Assembly (NCBI GenBank): GCA_023404495.1
Contig: JAEYBE010000052.1
Coordinates: 1 to 44,676, forward strand
From: Actinomycetes bacterium
GTDB taxonomy: Bacteria; Actinomycetota; Thermoleophilia; Solirubrobacterales; JACPNS01
Direction of reading: 5' to 3'
DNA length: 44,676 bases
The translations under genes were made by a program, and so were the position numbers. This document shows positions 16,573-25,179 of this stretch, in pieces; within the stretch, counting starts at the first letter, position 1; the number at the start of each line of letters is the position of its first letter. The notes beneath the pieces were generated by a model, which saw nothing but the letters and a program-made list of their open reading frames with translations, was not told the DNA's origin and did no database searches.

Positions 16573-18093
16573 ATGGCGATTTCGGCGACACAGGATGGGC
16601 CTGAGCTCGTAGGCGAGATCGTCGGCGAGCGCTACCGAATCGAGGAAGTCGTTGGTGCAGGCGGTATGGCGACCGTCTACAAGGCCTTCGATCAAACCCT
16701 GGAACGCCCTGTGGCCGTCAAGGTGATGCGCCGCGAGGTCGTCAAGGAAGCCGATCAGCTCGAACGCTTCCGCCGCGAAGCTCGCGCCGCCGCAAAACTC
16801 AGCCACGCCCACATCGTCACGGTGATCGACGCCGGCGAAGAGAACTCACGCCCCTACATCGTCTTCGAGTACGTGCCGGGCGAGACGCTCAAGCAGCGGA
16901 TCAAGAGCGAGGGGCCGCTTCCGATCACAGAGGCAGTCGCCTACGCGATCGAGATCGGCAGCGCGCTGGTGGCCGCGCACGCGGCCGGCCTGGTGCACCG
17001 CGACGTCAAACCCCAGAACGTATTGCTCGACACCCAGGGCCACGCCAAGGTCGCCGACTTCGGCATCGCGCGCGAACTCGACGCGAGCGACGGCCTGACC
17101 AAGACCGGCCGCGTGCTCGGCACGACCGACTACGTCAGCCCCGAGCAGGCGATGGGCGAGGACGTCACCGGCCAGAGCGACGTCTACTCACTGGGCATCG
17201 TGCTCTACGAGATGCTCGCCGGCGACGTTCCTTTCAAGGGAGAGAACCACGTCGCTGTGGCGATGAAGCACGTCAAGGATCAGCTCCCGGACATCCAGGA
17301 GGTGCGTCCGGAAGTATCTAACGCGCTGGCCGCGGTGATCGAGAAAATGACCGCCAAGGAGCCGGTCGACCGGTACCTCACGGCGGCCTCGGCCGTCTCG
17401 GACCTCGAGGACGTACTGGCGATGGAGTCGGCGCGCGCCGGCGGAACCACCGGCGAGGCGACGATCGTCTTCGATTCGCTGCCCAAACGCTCGCGCAGGC
17501 TGGCGCCCGAAGGTGTCTCCCACCCGACGCGAACGCGGATCGCCTGGCTGGTCGCGGCGCTGGCCGCGGTCGGCATTGTGCTGCTCTTGGTCAGCCAGCT
17601 CGAGCGCGGCACCGGCGGCGACAAGCCTGGATCCACGACCGCCTCGGGATCGGTGATCCGCTTCAAGTCAACCGGGAGCTTCGACCCGTTCTCGACCGGC
17701 GGCGGCTTTGAGGAGCACAACGAAGAAGCCCACAACGCCAATGACGGAAATCCACAGACCGACTGGACGACCGAGCAGTACCAGGGTGGAGTGCTCGGCA
17801 AGCCCGGCGTGGGGCTGTGGGGCCGCACCTATGTTCCCGCGACGGCCGCTACAGCGACGATTCGTACCCCCAACAGCTCGCTCGGCGTGACGTTCTATGG
17901 CGCAAAGAGCCTGCCGAAAGACCTCGCCGGTTGGACGCAGCTGGGCGATGCCTCGGGCAGCATCAACGGCAAACGCATCCCGCTCAAGAAGGTGCCGGGT
18001 CTGCGCTACTACATGGTGTGGATCACGGCCCTTCCGCCGGTTGTCAACGGCCGAAGCCAGGCGCGCATCTCCGAGTTCATCGTCCGCCGCTAG
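16573..18093 (+). CDS. Membrane Ser/Thr protein kinase with extracytoplasmic C-terminal domain
   Basis: 506 residues. Cytoplasmic Hanks-type kinase domain (about 18-285): glycine loop GAGGMATVY, ATP-binding K50, HRD at 142-144, DFG at 162-164, activation segment ending TTDYVSPEQ. A juxtamembrane linker leads to one membrane segment (about 330-352), then an extracytoplasmic part of about 150 residues with HNANDGNPQTDWTTEQY followed by beta-type segments and ISEFIV at the end. That part resembles the F5/8 (discoidin-like, galactose-binding) fold rather than PASTA repeats, so it probably senses a different ligand from PknB. It stands after purM with its own tandem promoter-like elements and before the DsbA/VKOR pair. 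Ligand and targets are unknown. Confidence 0.92.
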   Translation: MAISATQDGPELVGEIVGERYRIEEVVGAGGMATVYKAFDQTLERPVAVKVMRREVVKEADQLERFRREARAAAKLSHAHIVTVIDAGEENSRPYIVFEYVPGETLKQRIKSEGPLPITEAVAYAIEIGSALVAAHAAGLVHRDVKPQNVLLDTQGHAKVADFGIARELDASDGLTKTGRVLGTTDYVSPEQAMGEDVTGQSDVYSLGIVLYEMLAGDVPFKGENHVAVAMKHVKDQLPDIQEVRPEVSNALAAVIEKMTAKEPVDRYLTAASAVSDLEDVLAMESARAGGTTGEATIVFDSLPKRSRRLAPEGVSHPTRTRIAWLVAALAAVGIVLLLVSQLERGTGGDKPGSTTASGSVIRFKSTGSFDPFSTGGGFEEHNEEAHNANDGNPQTDWTTEQYQGGVLGKPGVGLWGRTYVPATAATATIRTPNSSLGVTFYGAKSLPKDLAGWTQLGDASGSINGKRIPLKKVPGLRYYMVWITALPPVVNGRSQARISEFIVRR

Positions 18094-18215
18094 CCGGCTC
18101 AGCAAGTTGAAGTGCGCGTTAAGCGCGCCCGGGGAATCGACGCTCGGGCGACGAATCCCGTTATCTTCAACACACTTTTAGGGGAATCAACGATCTTCCA
18201 AGGGGATATCTGAAC

Positions 18216-19001
18216 GTGAGTTCGCGTAAGGAGCAGAAGGAGCAGGCGCGCGCCGCGCGCGAAGCCAAAGAGCAGGAGATGGCGGCCTCGGCCGCCAAGA
18301 AGCGCCGGCTCTCGATCATCGGCGGAGTCGTCGGACTCGCATTGATCGCTGTTGTCGTCGCCGTGATTGTCAGCACCAGCGGATCGTCGGGCACGAGCGA
18401 TTCTTCCGACGCCGCAGAGGTCAACGCGCGCTACGAAGGAATCCCGCAGAAGGGCGTCGTGCTGGGCGAGCCGGCCGCAAAGGCCACGATCGTTGAGTTC
18501 GCTGACCTTCGCTGCCCCTACTGCAAGGACTTCGAAGAAGGCAGCATGCCGACGATCGTCGACGAGCTGGTCAAGACCGGTAAGGCGAAGTTCATCTTCC
18601 GCAACCTGACGATCCTCGACCAGGCGAGCCCCTCAGGTGAGGACTCCACAAACGCCGCCACCTACGCCGCCGCGACAAGCCTGCAGAACAAGATGTATCC
18701 GTTCATCAACCTCTTCTACCTCAACCAAGGTCAGGAGAACCAGGACTACGTGACCGAAGACTTCCTGCTGGGGCTGGCCAACCAGATCACCGGCCTCAAC
18801 GGCCAAGAAGCCTGGGACAACCGCAGCAACCCGAAGGTCGGCAACGAGCTGACCGCCGCATCCGATCAGGCCAACGAGCTTGGCGTGACCGGTACGCCGA
18901 CGATCTACGTTGGCAAGGACGAGGACTCGCTGCGCAAGATCACGGTGGACGACCTGGCCGACCCGCAGGCGATCATCGACGCGGTCGACGCACTGCAGTA
19001 G
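18216..19001 (+). CDS. Membrane-anchored DsbA-like thiol oxidoreductase
   Basis: 261 residues. A charged N-terminal helix rich in Lys, Glu and Ala (residues 1-32) precedes a membrane anchor (about 33-53), a Ser/Gly linker, and an exported thioredoxin-fold DsbA domain with active site C100-P-Y-C103 and the cis-proline motif GVTGTPTIYVG near 225. DsbA proteins form disulfides in exported proteins. The GTG start is supported by AAGGGG 9 bases upstream. The VKOR gene follows within 10 bases and would re-oxidise it, as known for actinobacterial DsbA/VKOR pairs. Confidence 0.94.
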   Translation: MSSRKEQKEQARAAREAKEQEMAASAAKKRRLSIIGGVVGLALIAVVVAVIVSTSGSSGTSDSSDAAEVNARYEGIPQKGVVLGEPAAKATIVEFADLRCPYCKDFEEGSMPTIVDELVKTGKAKFIFRNLTILDQASPSGEDSTNAATYAAATSLQNKMYPFINLFYLNQGQENQDYVTEDFLLGLANQITGLNGQEAWDNRSNPKVGNELTAASDQANELGVTGTPTIYVGKDEDSLRKITVDDLADPQAIIDAVDALQ

Positions 19002-19008
19002 GTAATTG

Positions 19009-19461
19009 ATGAAGGCCGACCGTCGCCTCGGGATCGCGATCGCCGCGATCTGCGTACTGGGACTCTGCGTCGCCGGATACCTCAGCTACACCAAGCTGTT
19101 TGGAACCACGGTGCAGTGCGTCTCGGGGCACGGCTGCCAGATCGTGCAGAAGTCGAAGTACGCCGAATTCATCGGGATCCCGGTGCCCTACATCGGATTC
19201 CTCGGGTGGATCGGCGTGCTGGCGACCCTGCTGATCCCGGGCGACATCGGGCGCGGCGCGACCGCGCTCTTCACGGTCTTCGGCTTCTTCTTCACGCTCT
19301 ACCTCACGTACCTCGAGATCTGGGTGATCGAAGCGATCTGCCAGTGGTGCGTCGCCAACGGCGTGCTGATGACGATCGCCGCGGTGCTGGCGGTATGGCG
19401 GCTCGTGATCTACACGCCGCCGGCGCTCACGCCGCTCGCGGCGGACGATCAGAACGAGTAG
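19009..19461 (+). CDS. Vitamin K epoxide reductase (VKOR) family protein, DsbB-equivalent
   Basis: 150 residues from the ATG; a TTG one codon earlier is possible. It has four or five membrane segments. The loop cysteine pair CVSGHGC (residues 37 and 43) and the quinone-proximal CQWC (residues 111-114) are the hallmarks of bacterial VKOR, which passes electrons from DsbA to a quinone. The stop overlaps the convergent ddl gene tail to tail by 13 bases. The two genes form a complete oxidative folding pair that would serve the cysteine-rich exported proteins in this window. Confidence 0.94.
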   Translation: MKADRRLGIAIAAICVLGLCVAGYLSYTKLFGTTVQCVSGHGCQIVQKSKYAEFIGIPVPYIGFLGWIGVLATLLIPGDIGRGATALFTVFGFFFTLYLTYLEIWVIEAICQWCVANGVLMTIAAVLAVWRLVIYTPPALTPLAADDQNE

Positions 19462-20504
19462 CCGCGCTCAGTCCTGAAGCGCTCGACGGCCAGATCAAGC
19501 AGGCGTTCGAGCAGGTCGCCGTAGGGCAAGCCGCTGACTTCGAAAAGCTTCGCGTAAACACTTGTGCTGGTGAAACCCGGGATCGTGTTGATCTCGTTGA
19601 CCAACACGACGGGAGTACCGGATTCGTCCTGCTCGACGAAGAAGTCGACGCGCGCCATGCCCGCGCAGCCGGCCAGCTTGAAGACGCGAGCCGCGACGCT
19701 CGCAAGCTCGATCTCCAGCGCCTCGTCGATCGGGGCAGGTGCGATCAGCCGCATCCCGCCGGCCTCGTACTTGGCGTCGAAGTCGTACCAGTCGTTCTCA
19801 AACTCGAGCTTGCCGGGCTGGGAGAGTTCGAGCTCGTGGTTGCCGAGCACAGAGATCTCGATCTCGTCGCCGTTCGAGCCGGCTTCGACGATCACGCGCG
19901 GGTCGAACTTCAGCGCTTCATCGATTGCGGAGGCGAGCTGGCTCTGGTCGGTGACGCGCGAGATTCCGACTGACGATCCAAGTCGCGCGGGCTTTACAAA
20001 GCAAGGGAAGCCGAGCGCGATCGTCTCCTCGAGCAGCCGCGCGCGCTTGTTCTCATCGCCGTGCCAGTCGCCCGCGAGGATCGCCTGGTATCGGACCTGC
20101 GGGATTCCCGCGCGGCCGGCGACCTCCTTGAAGAGCAGCTTGTCAAGACACACGGCCGACGCGGCGACGCCGGATCCGACGTAGGGAATCTCCAGCGAAT
20201 CGAGTGTGCCTTGGATCACCCCGTCTTCGCCGAAGGGACCGTGCAGCGCCGGGAAGACGACGTCGGCCCCGAGCAGACCCTCACCGGGAGTGATCGCGAT
20301 CGGCTCGCCGGTGGGCATCTCTTCCGGACCGAAACGCACAACTTGGAACCAGCGTCCGTCACGGCCGATCTCGACGCGCACGACATCGTGGCCCTGGCCG
20401 TGGAGGCCCTTGGCGACGGCCTCGCCGGAGGCCAGAGAAACCTCGCGCTCACTGGAGCGACCGCCGGCCAGCAGGACGACGCGCTTGCGTTCGGGGGATG
20501 CCAT
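19449..20504 (-). CDS. ddl: D-alanine--D-alanine ligase
   Basis: 351 residues. Cytoplasmic ATP-grasp enzyme that joins two D-alanines for the peptidoglycan stem peptide. Visible: LAGGRSSEREVSLASG near the start, FPALHGPFGEDGVIQG near 83-98, PYVGSGVAASAVCLDK near 106-121, VKPARLGSSVGISRV, and NEINTIPGFTSTSVYAKL near the C-terminus (metal and D-Ala binding). It lies 46 bases after pknB and has its own TAATGT hexamer 6 bases before the ATG, so it may be both part of the operon and independently expressed. Confidence 0.97.
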   Translation of the reverse strand: MASPERKRVVLLAGGRSSEREVSLASGEAVAKGLHGQGHDVVRVEIGRDGRWFQVVRFGPEEMPTGEPIAITPGEGLLGADVVFPALHGPFGEDGVIQGTLDSLEIPYVGSGVAASAVCLDKLLFKEVAGRAGIPQVRYQAILAGDWHGDENKRARLLEETIALGFPCFVKPARLGSSVGISRVTDQSQLASAIDEALKFDPRVIVEAGSNGDEIEISVLGNHELELSQPGKLEFENDWYDFDAKYEAGGMRLIAPAPIDEALEIELASVAARVFKLAGCAGMARVDFFVEQDESGTPVVLVNEINTIPGFTSTSVYAKLFEVSGLPYGDLLERLLDLAVERFRTERGYSF

Positions 20505-20510
20505 GCGCGG

Positions 20511-20516
20511 ACATTA
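20511..20516 (-). promoter_or_regulatory. TAATGT -10-like hexamer before ddl
   Basis: Minus-strand TAATGT followed by 6 bases and the ddl ATG, the same layout as the TAGnnT elements elsewhere in the window. No Shine-Dalgarno sequence lies between. Confidence 0.4.
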
Positions 20517-20550
20517 ATGGCTGGCGCGCGGCAGTTGGTTGTACGGGCGT

Positions 20551-22347
20551 CTAAGGAACGCTGCCGTCGTCGACAAACTTGCCGACTTCGATCGTCACCG
20601 TAGAACCGACCTCAGCGATTGAGCCCGGCTCAGGGTCGGTCGTCTGCACAACGCCGTTCTCGTCCTGGCTCGACGTGTCGACGTACTTGATCTCCACCTC
20701 GAAGCCGGCTGACTTCAGCTGCGCCCGCGCGTCGGAGGTCTTCAGGCCCTCGACGTTGGGGATCTTGTTCTGGCCGGACGAAACCGTCAGCTTGATCTTC
20801 GCGCCGTCGTCGGCCTTTGATCCGCCGGAGGGCGATTGCTTGGTGACCTCGTCCTTGGGCTTGCTGCTGTCGACCTCGGTCGTCGTCACGTCAAAGCCGG
20901 CGTCCTCCAAAGTCTTGGTTGCGTCATCGACGTTCTCGCCGACGACATTCGGCACCGTGACCTGCTTGGCGCCGCGGCTCACGTACAGCTCGACCTCGCT
21001 GCCCTTGTCGGCCTTCTCGCCGGCGTCCGGCACGGTGCGGGTCGCTTTGCCCGCGGCGATATCGCTGTTGTACTCCTTGACGACCTTCACCGTCAGGCCG
21101 AGTTCCTCAAGCTCCTTGGTGGCGGTCGCTTGAGTCAATCCCTCGACCTCCGGCATCGTCACCTGCCCCGGGCCGGAGCTGACGTTGAGGATCACAGTCG
21201 AGCCCTTCTTGGCCTTCTGACCTCCGGGCGGACTCTGGCTGATCACCTCGCCAGCCGGTGCCTTGTCTGGCTTGCTGAAGACCTGGCTCTTGAAGCCCGC
21301 CTGAGCGATCCGCGACTGCGCGTCCCCGGACGCACGGCCGACGACGTTGGGGACAGTCGCCTGGTTGCCAATCAGCAAGAAATAGAGCAGCGCGGCCAGC
21401 AGAAGCGCGGCCGCTACGCAGCCAGCAATGATCCAGTTGCGCTTGCGATTGTCCTTGGCAGCCACCGGCGCCGCGGCGACGGCGCCGCGCACCTCCGTCT
21501 GCCCGGGCGCCGCGGCGAGATTGTCGCGCGCACGCTCAAGCGCCTGCGAGAATTCTTCGGCCGAGGCGTAGCGCTCGACCGGCGACTTGGCCATCGCCTT
21601 CATCGTCACCGCGTCGAGCGCCGGCGGCACGCCGGGCTTCACCGCCGACGGCCGGGGCGCCGGCTGGTTGATGTGCTGCAGCGCGATCGCAACGGACGAC
21701 TCGCCGTCGAAGGGCACCTTGCCCGTCAGCAGCTCAAACAGCACCACGCCCACGGAGTAGAGATCGGAGGCATTTGAAACCGGCTTGCCCTGCGCCTGCT
21801 CGGGCGAGATGTATTGCGCGGTGCCGACCATCTGGCCGGTCTGCGTGATGTCGCCGTCAACCGGATTGTGAGCGATCCCGAAATCTGTGACCTTGACGTT
21901 CCACTCGTCGTCGATCATCACGTTCTGCGGCTTGATGTCGCGGTGGATCAGCCCCTTGCTGTGGGCGAACTTCGCGGCGGCGAGGATCTGCAGCGTGATG
22001 TGGATCGCGAGCTTCGGATCGAGCGCCCCCATCGCGTTGACGACGTCTTTCAGCGTGCGCCCGGGCAGGTACTCCATCGCGATGTAGTAGGTGCTGCCGA
22101 ACTGACCGCGATCGAAGACGTTGACGACGTTCTTGTGCTGGAGCGCGGCAGCCGCCTGGGCCTCGCGTTCAAAGCGCTGGATGAACGACTGATCCGCGGC
22201 GAAGCGCTCGTGCATCACCTTCAGCGCAACTGGGCGACCCAGGTGCTGGTCGTCGCAGAGGTAGACGTCCGCCATCCCGCCCGAGCCGATTCGGCTCCGC
22301 ACGGTGTAGCGGTTGTCGATCAGGGTTCCGTTTGCAAGCACGCTCAT
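20551..22347 (-). CDS. pknB: PASTA-domain Ser/Thr protein kinase PknB
   Basis: 598 residues. Cytoplasmic kinase domain (about 14-272): GSGGMADVY, K43, HRD at 135-137, DFG at 155-157, activation segment VGTAQYISPEQ. One membrane segment (about 304-326) is followed by four extracytoplasmic PASTA repeats (about 330-395, 397-465, 467-533, 534-598), recognised by PNVVG/PEVEG starts and SPPGG/SPSGG/DPEPG turns. PASTA repeats bind muropeptides or lipid II, and PknB controls cell-wall synthesis and division. It is the last kinase gene of the rodA-pbpA operon, 55 bases after pbpA, with AGGA ahead of the ATG. Confidence 0.97.
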   Translation of the reverse strand: MSVLANGTLIDNRYTVRSRIGSGGMADVYLCDDQHLGRPVALKVMHERFAADQSFIQRFEREAQAAAALQHKNVVNVFDRGQFGSTYYIAMEYLPGRTLKDVVNAMGALDPKLAIHITLQILAAAKFAHSKGLIHRDIKPQNVMIDDEWNVKVTDFGIAHNPVDGDITQTGQMVGTAQYISPEQAQGKPVSNASDLYSVGVVLFELLTGKVPFDGESSVAIALQHINQPAPRPSAVKPGVPPALDAVTMKAMAKSPVERYASAEEFSQALERARDNLAAAPGQTEVRGAVAAAPVAAKDNRKRNWIIAGCVAAALLLAALLYFLLIGNQATVPNVVGRASGDAQSRIAQAGFKSQVFSKPDKAPAGEVISQSPPGGQKAKKGSTVILNVSSGPGQVTMPEVEGLTQATATKELEELGLTVKVVKEYNSDIAAGKATRTVPDAGEKADKGSEVELYVSRGAKQVTVPNVVGENVDDATKTLEDAGFDVTTTEVDSSKPKDEVTKQSPSGGSKADDGAKIKLTVSSGQNKIPNVEGLKTSDARAQLKSAGFEVEIKYVDTSSQDENGVVQTTDPEPGSIAEVGSTVTIEVGKFVDDGSVP

Positions 22348-22364
22348 CTTCAGTTTTCCTATTT

Positions 22365-22380
22365 GCGGGAGAGCTCCCGC
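22365..22380 (-). promoter_or_regulatory. Hairpin between pbpA and pknB
   Basis: Perfect 6-bp stem GCGGGA/TCCCGC with a 4-base loop in the 55-base gap, about 18 bases before the pknB ATG. There is no T-run. It may be an RNA processing or translation-tuning element. Confidence 0.3.
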
Positions 22381-22402
22381 TCCCTTCCGGCGAGCTCAAG
22401 GC

Positions 22403-23845
22403 TCATTGATTTCGAAGCAAATACTGCAACACAGTTGCGGCTATCGGAGCTGCGACCGCGCCGCCAAATTCGGGGGTGTTCTCGATCGACACGGCGACGG
22501 CGTATTTCGGGTTGTCGTAGGGGGCAAAGCCGATGAACCAGGCTTGGTTCAAGCCCGTGCCGAGCTCGGCGGTTCCGGTCTTGCCGGCCATCCGCAGATC
22601 GCCGACGTTGGCTGCGCCGCCGGTTCCCTCTTCAACCACCTTGCGCATCATCTTGTTGAGCTCTTCGGCGGTCGAGCGCTTCATCACCCGCGTCGCCTTC
22701 TTCGGCGAGATCTTCTGCGTCATGCGGCCGTACTCGTCACGGAAGAGCCGCGCCAGGCGCGGCTCCATGCGCACGCCGCCATTCGCCACCGTGGCGGCAA
22801 CCTCGGCCATCTGAATCGGCGTAACGGCCAGGCGCTCCTGGCCGATCGCCGTTCGCGCGAGGTCGATGTTGGCGTCCGGCGGCAAGAGGTTTCCGCGCCG
22901 GTCGCGCAGGCCGCTGGCAAGCAGTTGGCCGCGAGGCAAATCGATCGGCGGCGGCGCGTAGAAGCCGAAGCGCTTCATGTACTCGAGCAGCGTCTCCTTG
23001 CCGAGGTTGACGCCGATGTTGCCGAACGCGGTGTTGACCGAGAAGGTCAGCGCGGTCTGCAGGTTCGTTGGTCCGAACTGTTGGTTGAAGTCGTTGCGCA
23101 GGGGCTTGCTCGCGAACTTCTGCGGCGAGTTGCCGTCGACAGTGCTCGAGGTGGTCATCACGCCCGAGTCGAGTGCGGCGGCGGCGGTCACGACCTTGAA
23201 TGTCGATCCCGGTGGGTAGGTCGAGTCAGAAACTCGATCGACCAGCGGAGATTGGCGAGCACTGTTGAGTTCCCGAACCCCGTCGCGCGTTCCCATCAGC
23301 TCCGGGTTGTAACTGGGCCGGCTCACATAGACCGGCACGCGCCCAGTGCGCGGATCGAGCACCACCACGGCACCGCGGTGCGTCGCCATCTGTTGCTGGG
23401 CGAGCTGCTGGCCGCCGAGGTCGAGGTTTGTGACCATGTTCTGCTCGTCACCGCCGCGTCCAAGCAGCGAGTCGAGCACCGACAACGTGGAGCGGCTCTC
23501 GCCGGTCAATTGCGGATCCCAGAACTTCTCCAAGCCCGACTGCCCATAGAAGGCGTACGAGTAGCCCACCGGGTGGGCGAAGAGTTCGCCTGTCGGATAG
23601 CTGCGGATGTACTCGCCGTCGGCACGCTTGGTGCTGCGCGCGAGCGTGCGGCCGGAGGCCGTGTAGATCGTGCCACGCGGCTTCTTGGCGTTCTTCTGTG
23701 CGGGAATCTTGTTCAGCGCGTTCTGGTTGAGCGATCGCGCCTCAAACACAGTCCAGCGCGCGGTGTAGAACGCCAGCAACGCGAAGAGGAAGACCACCAC
23801 GAAGAACACACGGCGGATCGGCTTGTTCATCTGCTGGGTGCCCAT
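22403..23845 (-). CDS. pbpA: Class B penicillin-binding protein PbpA (peptidoglycan transpeptidase)
   Basis: 480 residues. One N-terminal membrane anchor (about 11-30), a dimerisation region, then the transpeptidase domain with the three penicillin-binding motifs: S214-T-F-K217, S269-V-N271 and K422-T-G424. The enzyme cross-links peptidoglycan outside the membrane together with the RodA glycosyltransferase. It ends 55 bases before pknB and starts 4 bases after the rodA stop, so the pair is co-translated. An ATG five codons inside is an alternative start. Confidence 0.97.
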   Translation of the reverse strand: MGTQQMNKPIRRVFFVVVFLFALLAFYTARWTVFEARSLNQNALNKIPAQKNAKKPRGTIYTASGRTLARSTKRADGEYIRSYPTGELFAHPVGYSYAFYGQSGLEKFWDPQLTGESRSTLSVLDSLLGRGGDEQNMVTNLDLGGQQLAQQQMATHRGAVVVLDPRTGRVPVYVSRPSYNPELMGTRDGVRELNSARQSPLVDRVSDSTYPPGSTFKVVTAAAALDSGVMTTSSTVDGNSPQKFASKPLRNDFNQQFGPTNLQTALTFSVNTAFGNIGVNLGKETLLEYMKRFGFYAPPPIDLPRGQLLASGLRDRRGNLLPPDANIDLARTAIGQERLAVTPIQMAEVAATVANGGVRMEPRLARLFRDEYGRMTQKISPKKATRVMKRSTAEELNKMMRKVVEEGTGGAANVGDLRMAGKTGTAELGTGLNQAWFIGFAPYDNPKYAVAVSIENTPEFGGAVAAPIAATVLQYLLRNQ

Positions 23846-23849
23846 CGCG

Positions 23850-25163
23850 TCAGATCACCCCGCCGGCCATCGCGTCATCGCGCCGGGCGTCGTTGGAGAT
23901 CTTCATCAGCAGCGCCACGAGGATGAAGTTGGCGACGATGCTGCTGCCGCCGTAGGAGACGAACGGGAGTGTCACGCCGGTCAGCGGGATGACAGTCGTC
24001 ACCCCGCCGACGATCACAAACACCTGCAGCGCGAACACGAACGTGAGCCCTGTCGCAAGCAGCTTTGAAAATGCGTCGCGCGCGATGATCGCGGTCTTCA
24101 GCCCGCGCTGGATGAAGACCAGATAGAGCACAAGCAGGCCGATCGCGCCCACCAGTCCGGTCTCGCCGGTGAAGAGGGCATAGATCGAGTCCGTCTGCAC
24201 AGCCGGCAGGATCGGCACCCCTTGCGAACTGATCAGCGATTGTCCGAAGCCGCTGCCCAGCGTCCCTCCATCGGCCATCGTGAACAGCCCCTGCGCGATC
24301 TGGTAGCTGCCGCCCTCGGCGTTGAAGAGCGCCGGATCGAACGGGTGATGCCAGATGTCTGCACGCGCCTGCACGTGTCCCACTGTGTTGCTGAAGAACT
24401 CAAAGCCGAAGATGAACATCGCAACGCCGAGCACCACATACGAGAGCCGCCCTGTCGCCACGTAGAGCAGCGCGAGGAATCCGCCGAAGAACATCACCGC
24501 GCTACCGAGGTCGCGGATGAAGACGAGCATGAACATCGCAAAAGCCCAGACCACGACCATCGGCCCGAAGAACCCGAGCGGCGGGAAACTGATCCCCAAG
24601 AACCGCTTCTCCTGCGTGACCAGGATCTCGCGCGTCTCGGCAAGGTAGGCCGCGACGAACACGACGATTGCGAGCTTGGCGAGCTCGGTCGGCTGGAATG
24701 CGAGCGGGCCGAGCTTGATCTGCAGATACGCCCCGTTGACGACGCCGCCGGTCAGGCGCGGCAGCAGCAGCAGCACAAACGCGCCGATCGCGATCGTGTA
24801 GCGATAGCGCTCAAGGATCGAGAGGTCGCGCACGAAGATCACGGTCGCCGCAAACGCGATCAGCGCGATCACGAACCATTGCGCCTGCTCGCGCGCGAGC
24901 TCCGGGCTGATCCGGTAGATCGTGACGATGCCGACCCCGGCGAGCGCAGCGGTCAGCGGGTAGATGTACGGATCGGCATTGGGAAGGAAGATCCGGATGA
25001 ACACGTGCCCGAGCAGGCAAAGCGAGAGAAAGATCGCGCCGTAGGTGATCGTCAGGTCATTGACCTGCGCCTCGCGCGCGATCAGCACGCCGGCGAAGCC
25101 CGCCGCCGTCGCGAGCGCGACGGGGACGAGGCCAAAGAGTTCGCGGTTGCGCGCGCTCAGCAT
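23850..25163 (-). CDS. rodA: RodA/FtsW-family peptidoglycan glycosyltransferase (SEDS protein)
   Basis: 437 residues with about ten to twelve membrane segments. SEDS landmarks include LQIKLGPLAFQPTELAKLAIVVF (the conserved G-x-x-x-QPSE-type loop, here QPTE), a large extracytoplasmic loop, and the C-terminal GVTLPFVSYGGSSIVANF. SEDS proteins polymerise lipid II glycan strands and partner a class B PBP, here the next gene pbpA. It sits in the conserved order fhaA-fhaB-pstP-rodA-pbpA-pknB. Confidence 0.96.
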   Translation of the reverse strand: MLSARNRELFGLVPVALATAAGFAGVLIAREAQVNDLTITYGAIFLSLCLLGHVFIRIFLPNADPYIYPLTAALAGVGIVTIYRISPELAREQAQWFVIALIAFAATVIFVRDLSILERYRYTIAIGAFVLLLLPRLTGGVVNGAYLQIKLGPLAFQPTELAKLAIVVFVAAYLAETREILVTQEKRFLGISFPPLGFFGPMVVVWAFAMFMLVFIRDLGSAVMFFGGFLALLYVATGRLSYVVLGVAMFIFGFEFFSNTVGHVQARADIWHHPFDPALFNAEGGSYQIAQGLFTMADGGTLGSGFGQSLISSQGVPILPAVQTDSIYALFTGETGLVGAIGLLVLYLVFIQRGLKTAIIARDAFSKLLATGLTFVFALQVFVIVGGVTTVIPLTGVTLPFVSYGGSSIVANFILVALLMKISNDARRDDAMAGGVI

Positions 25164-25179
25164 CCCTGCCGCCCGGTCG

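Noticed and set aside
22313..23926. 537-codon plus-strand open frame opposite pbpA
   Set aside because: Antisense frame in high-GC DNA. The minus strand encodes a complete penicillin-binding protein with all three catalytic motifs.
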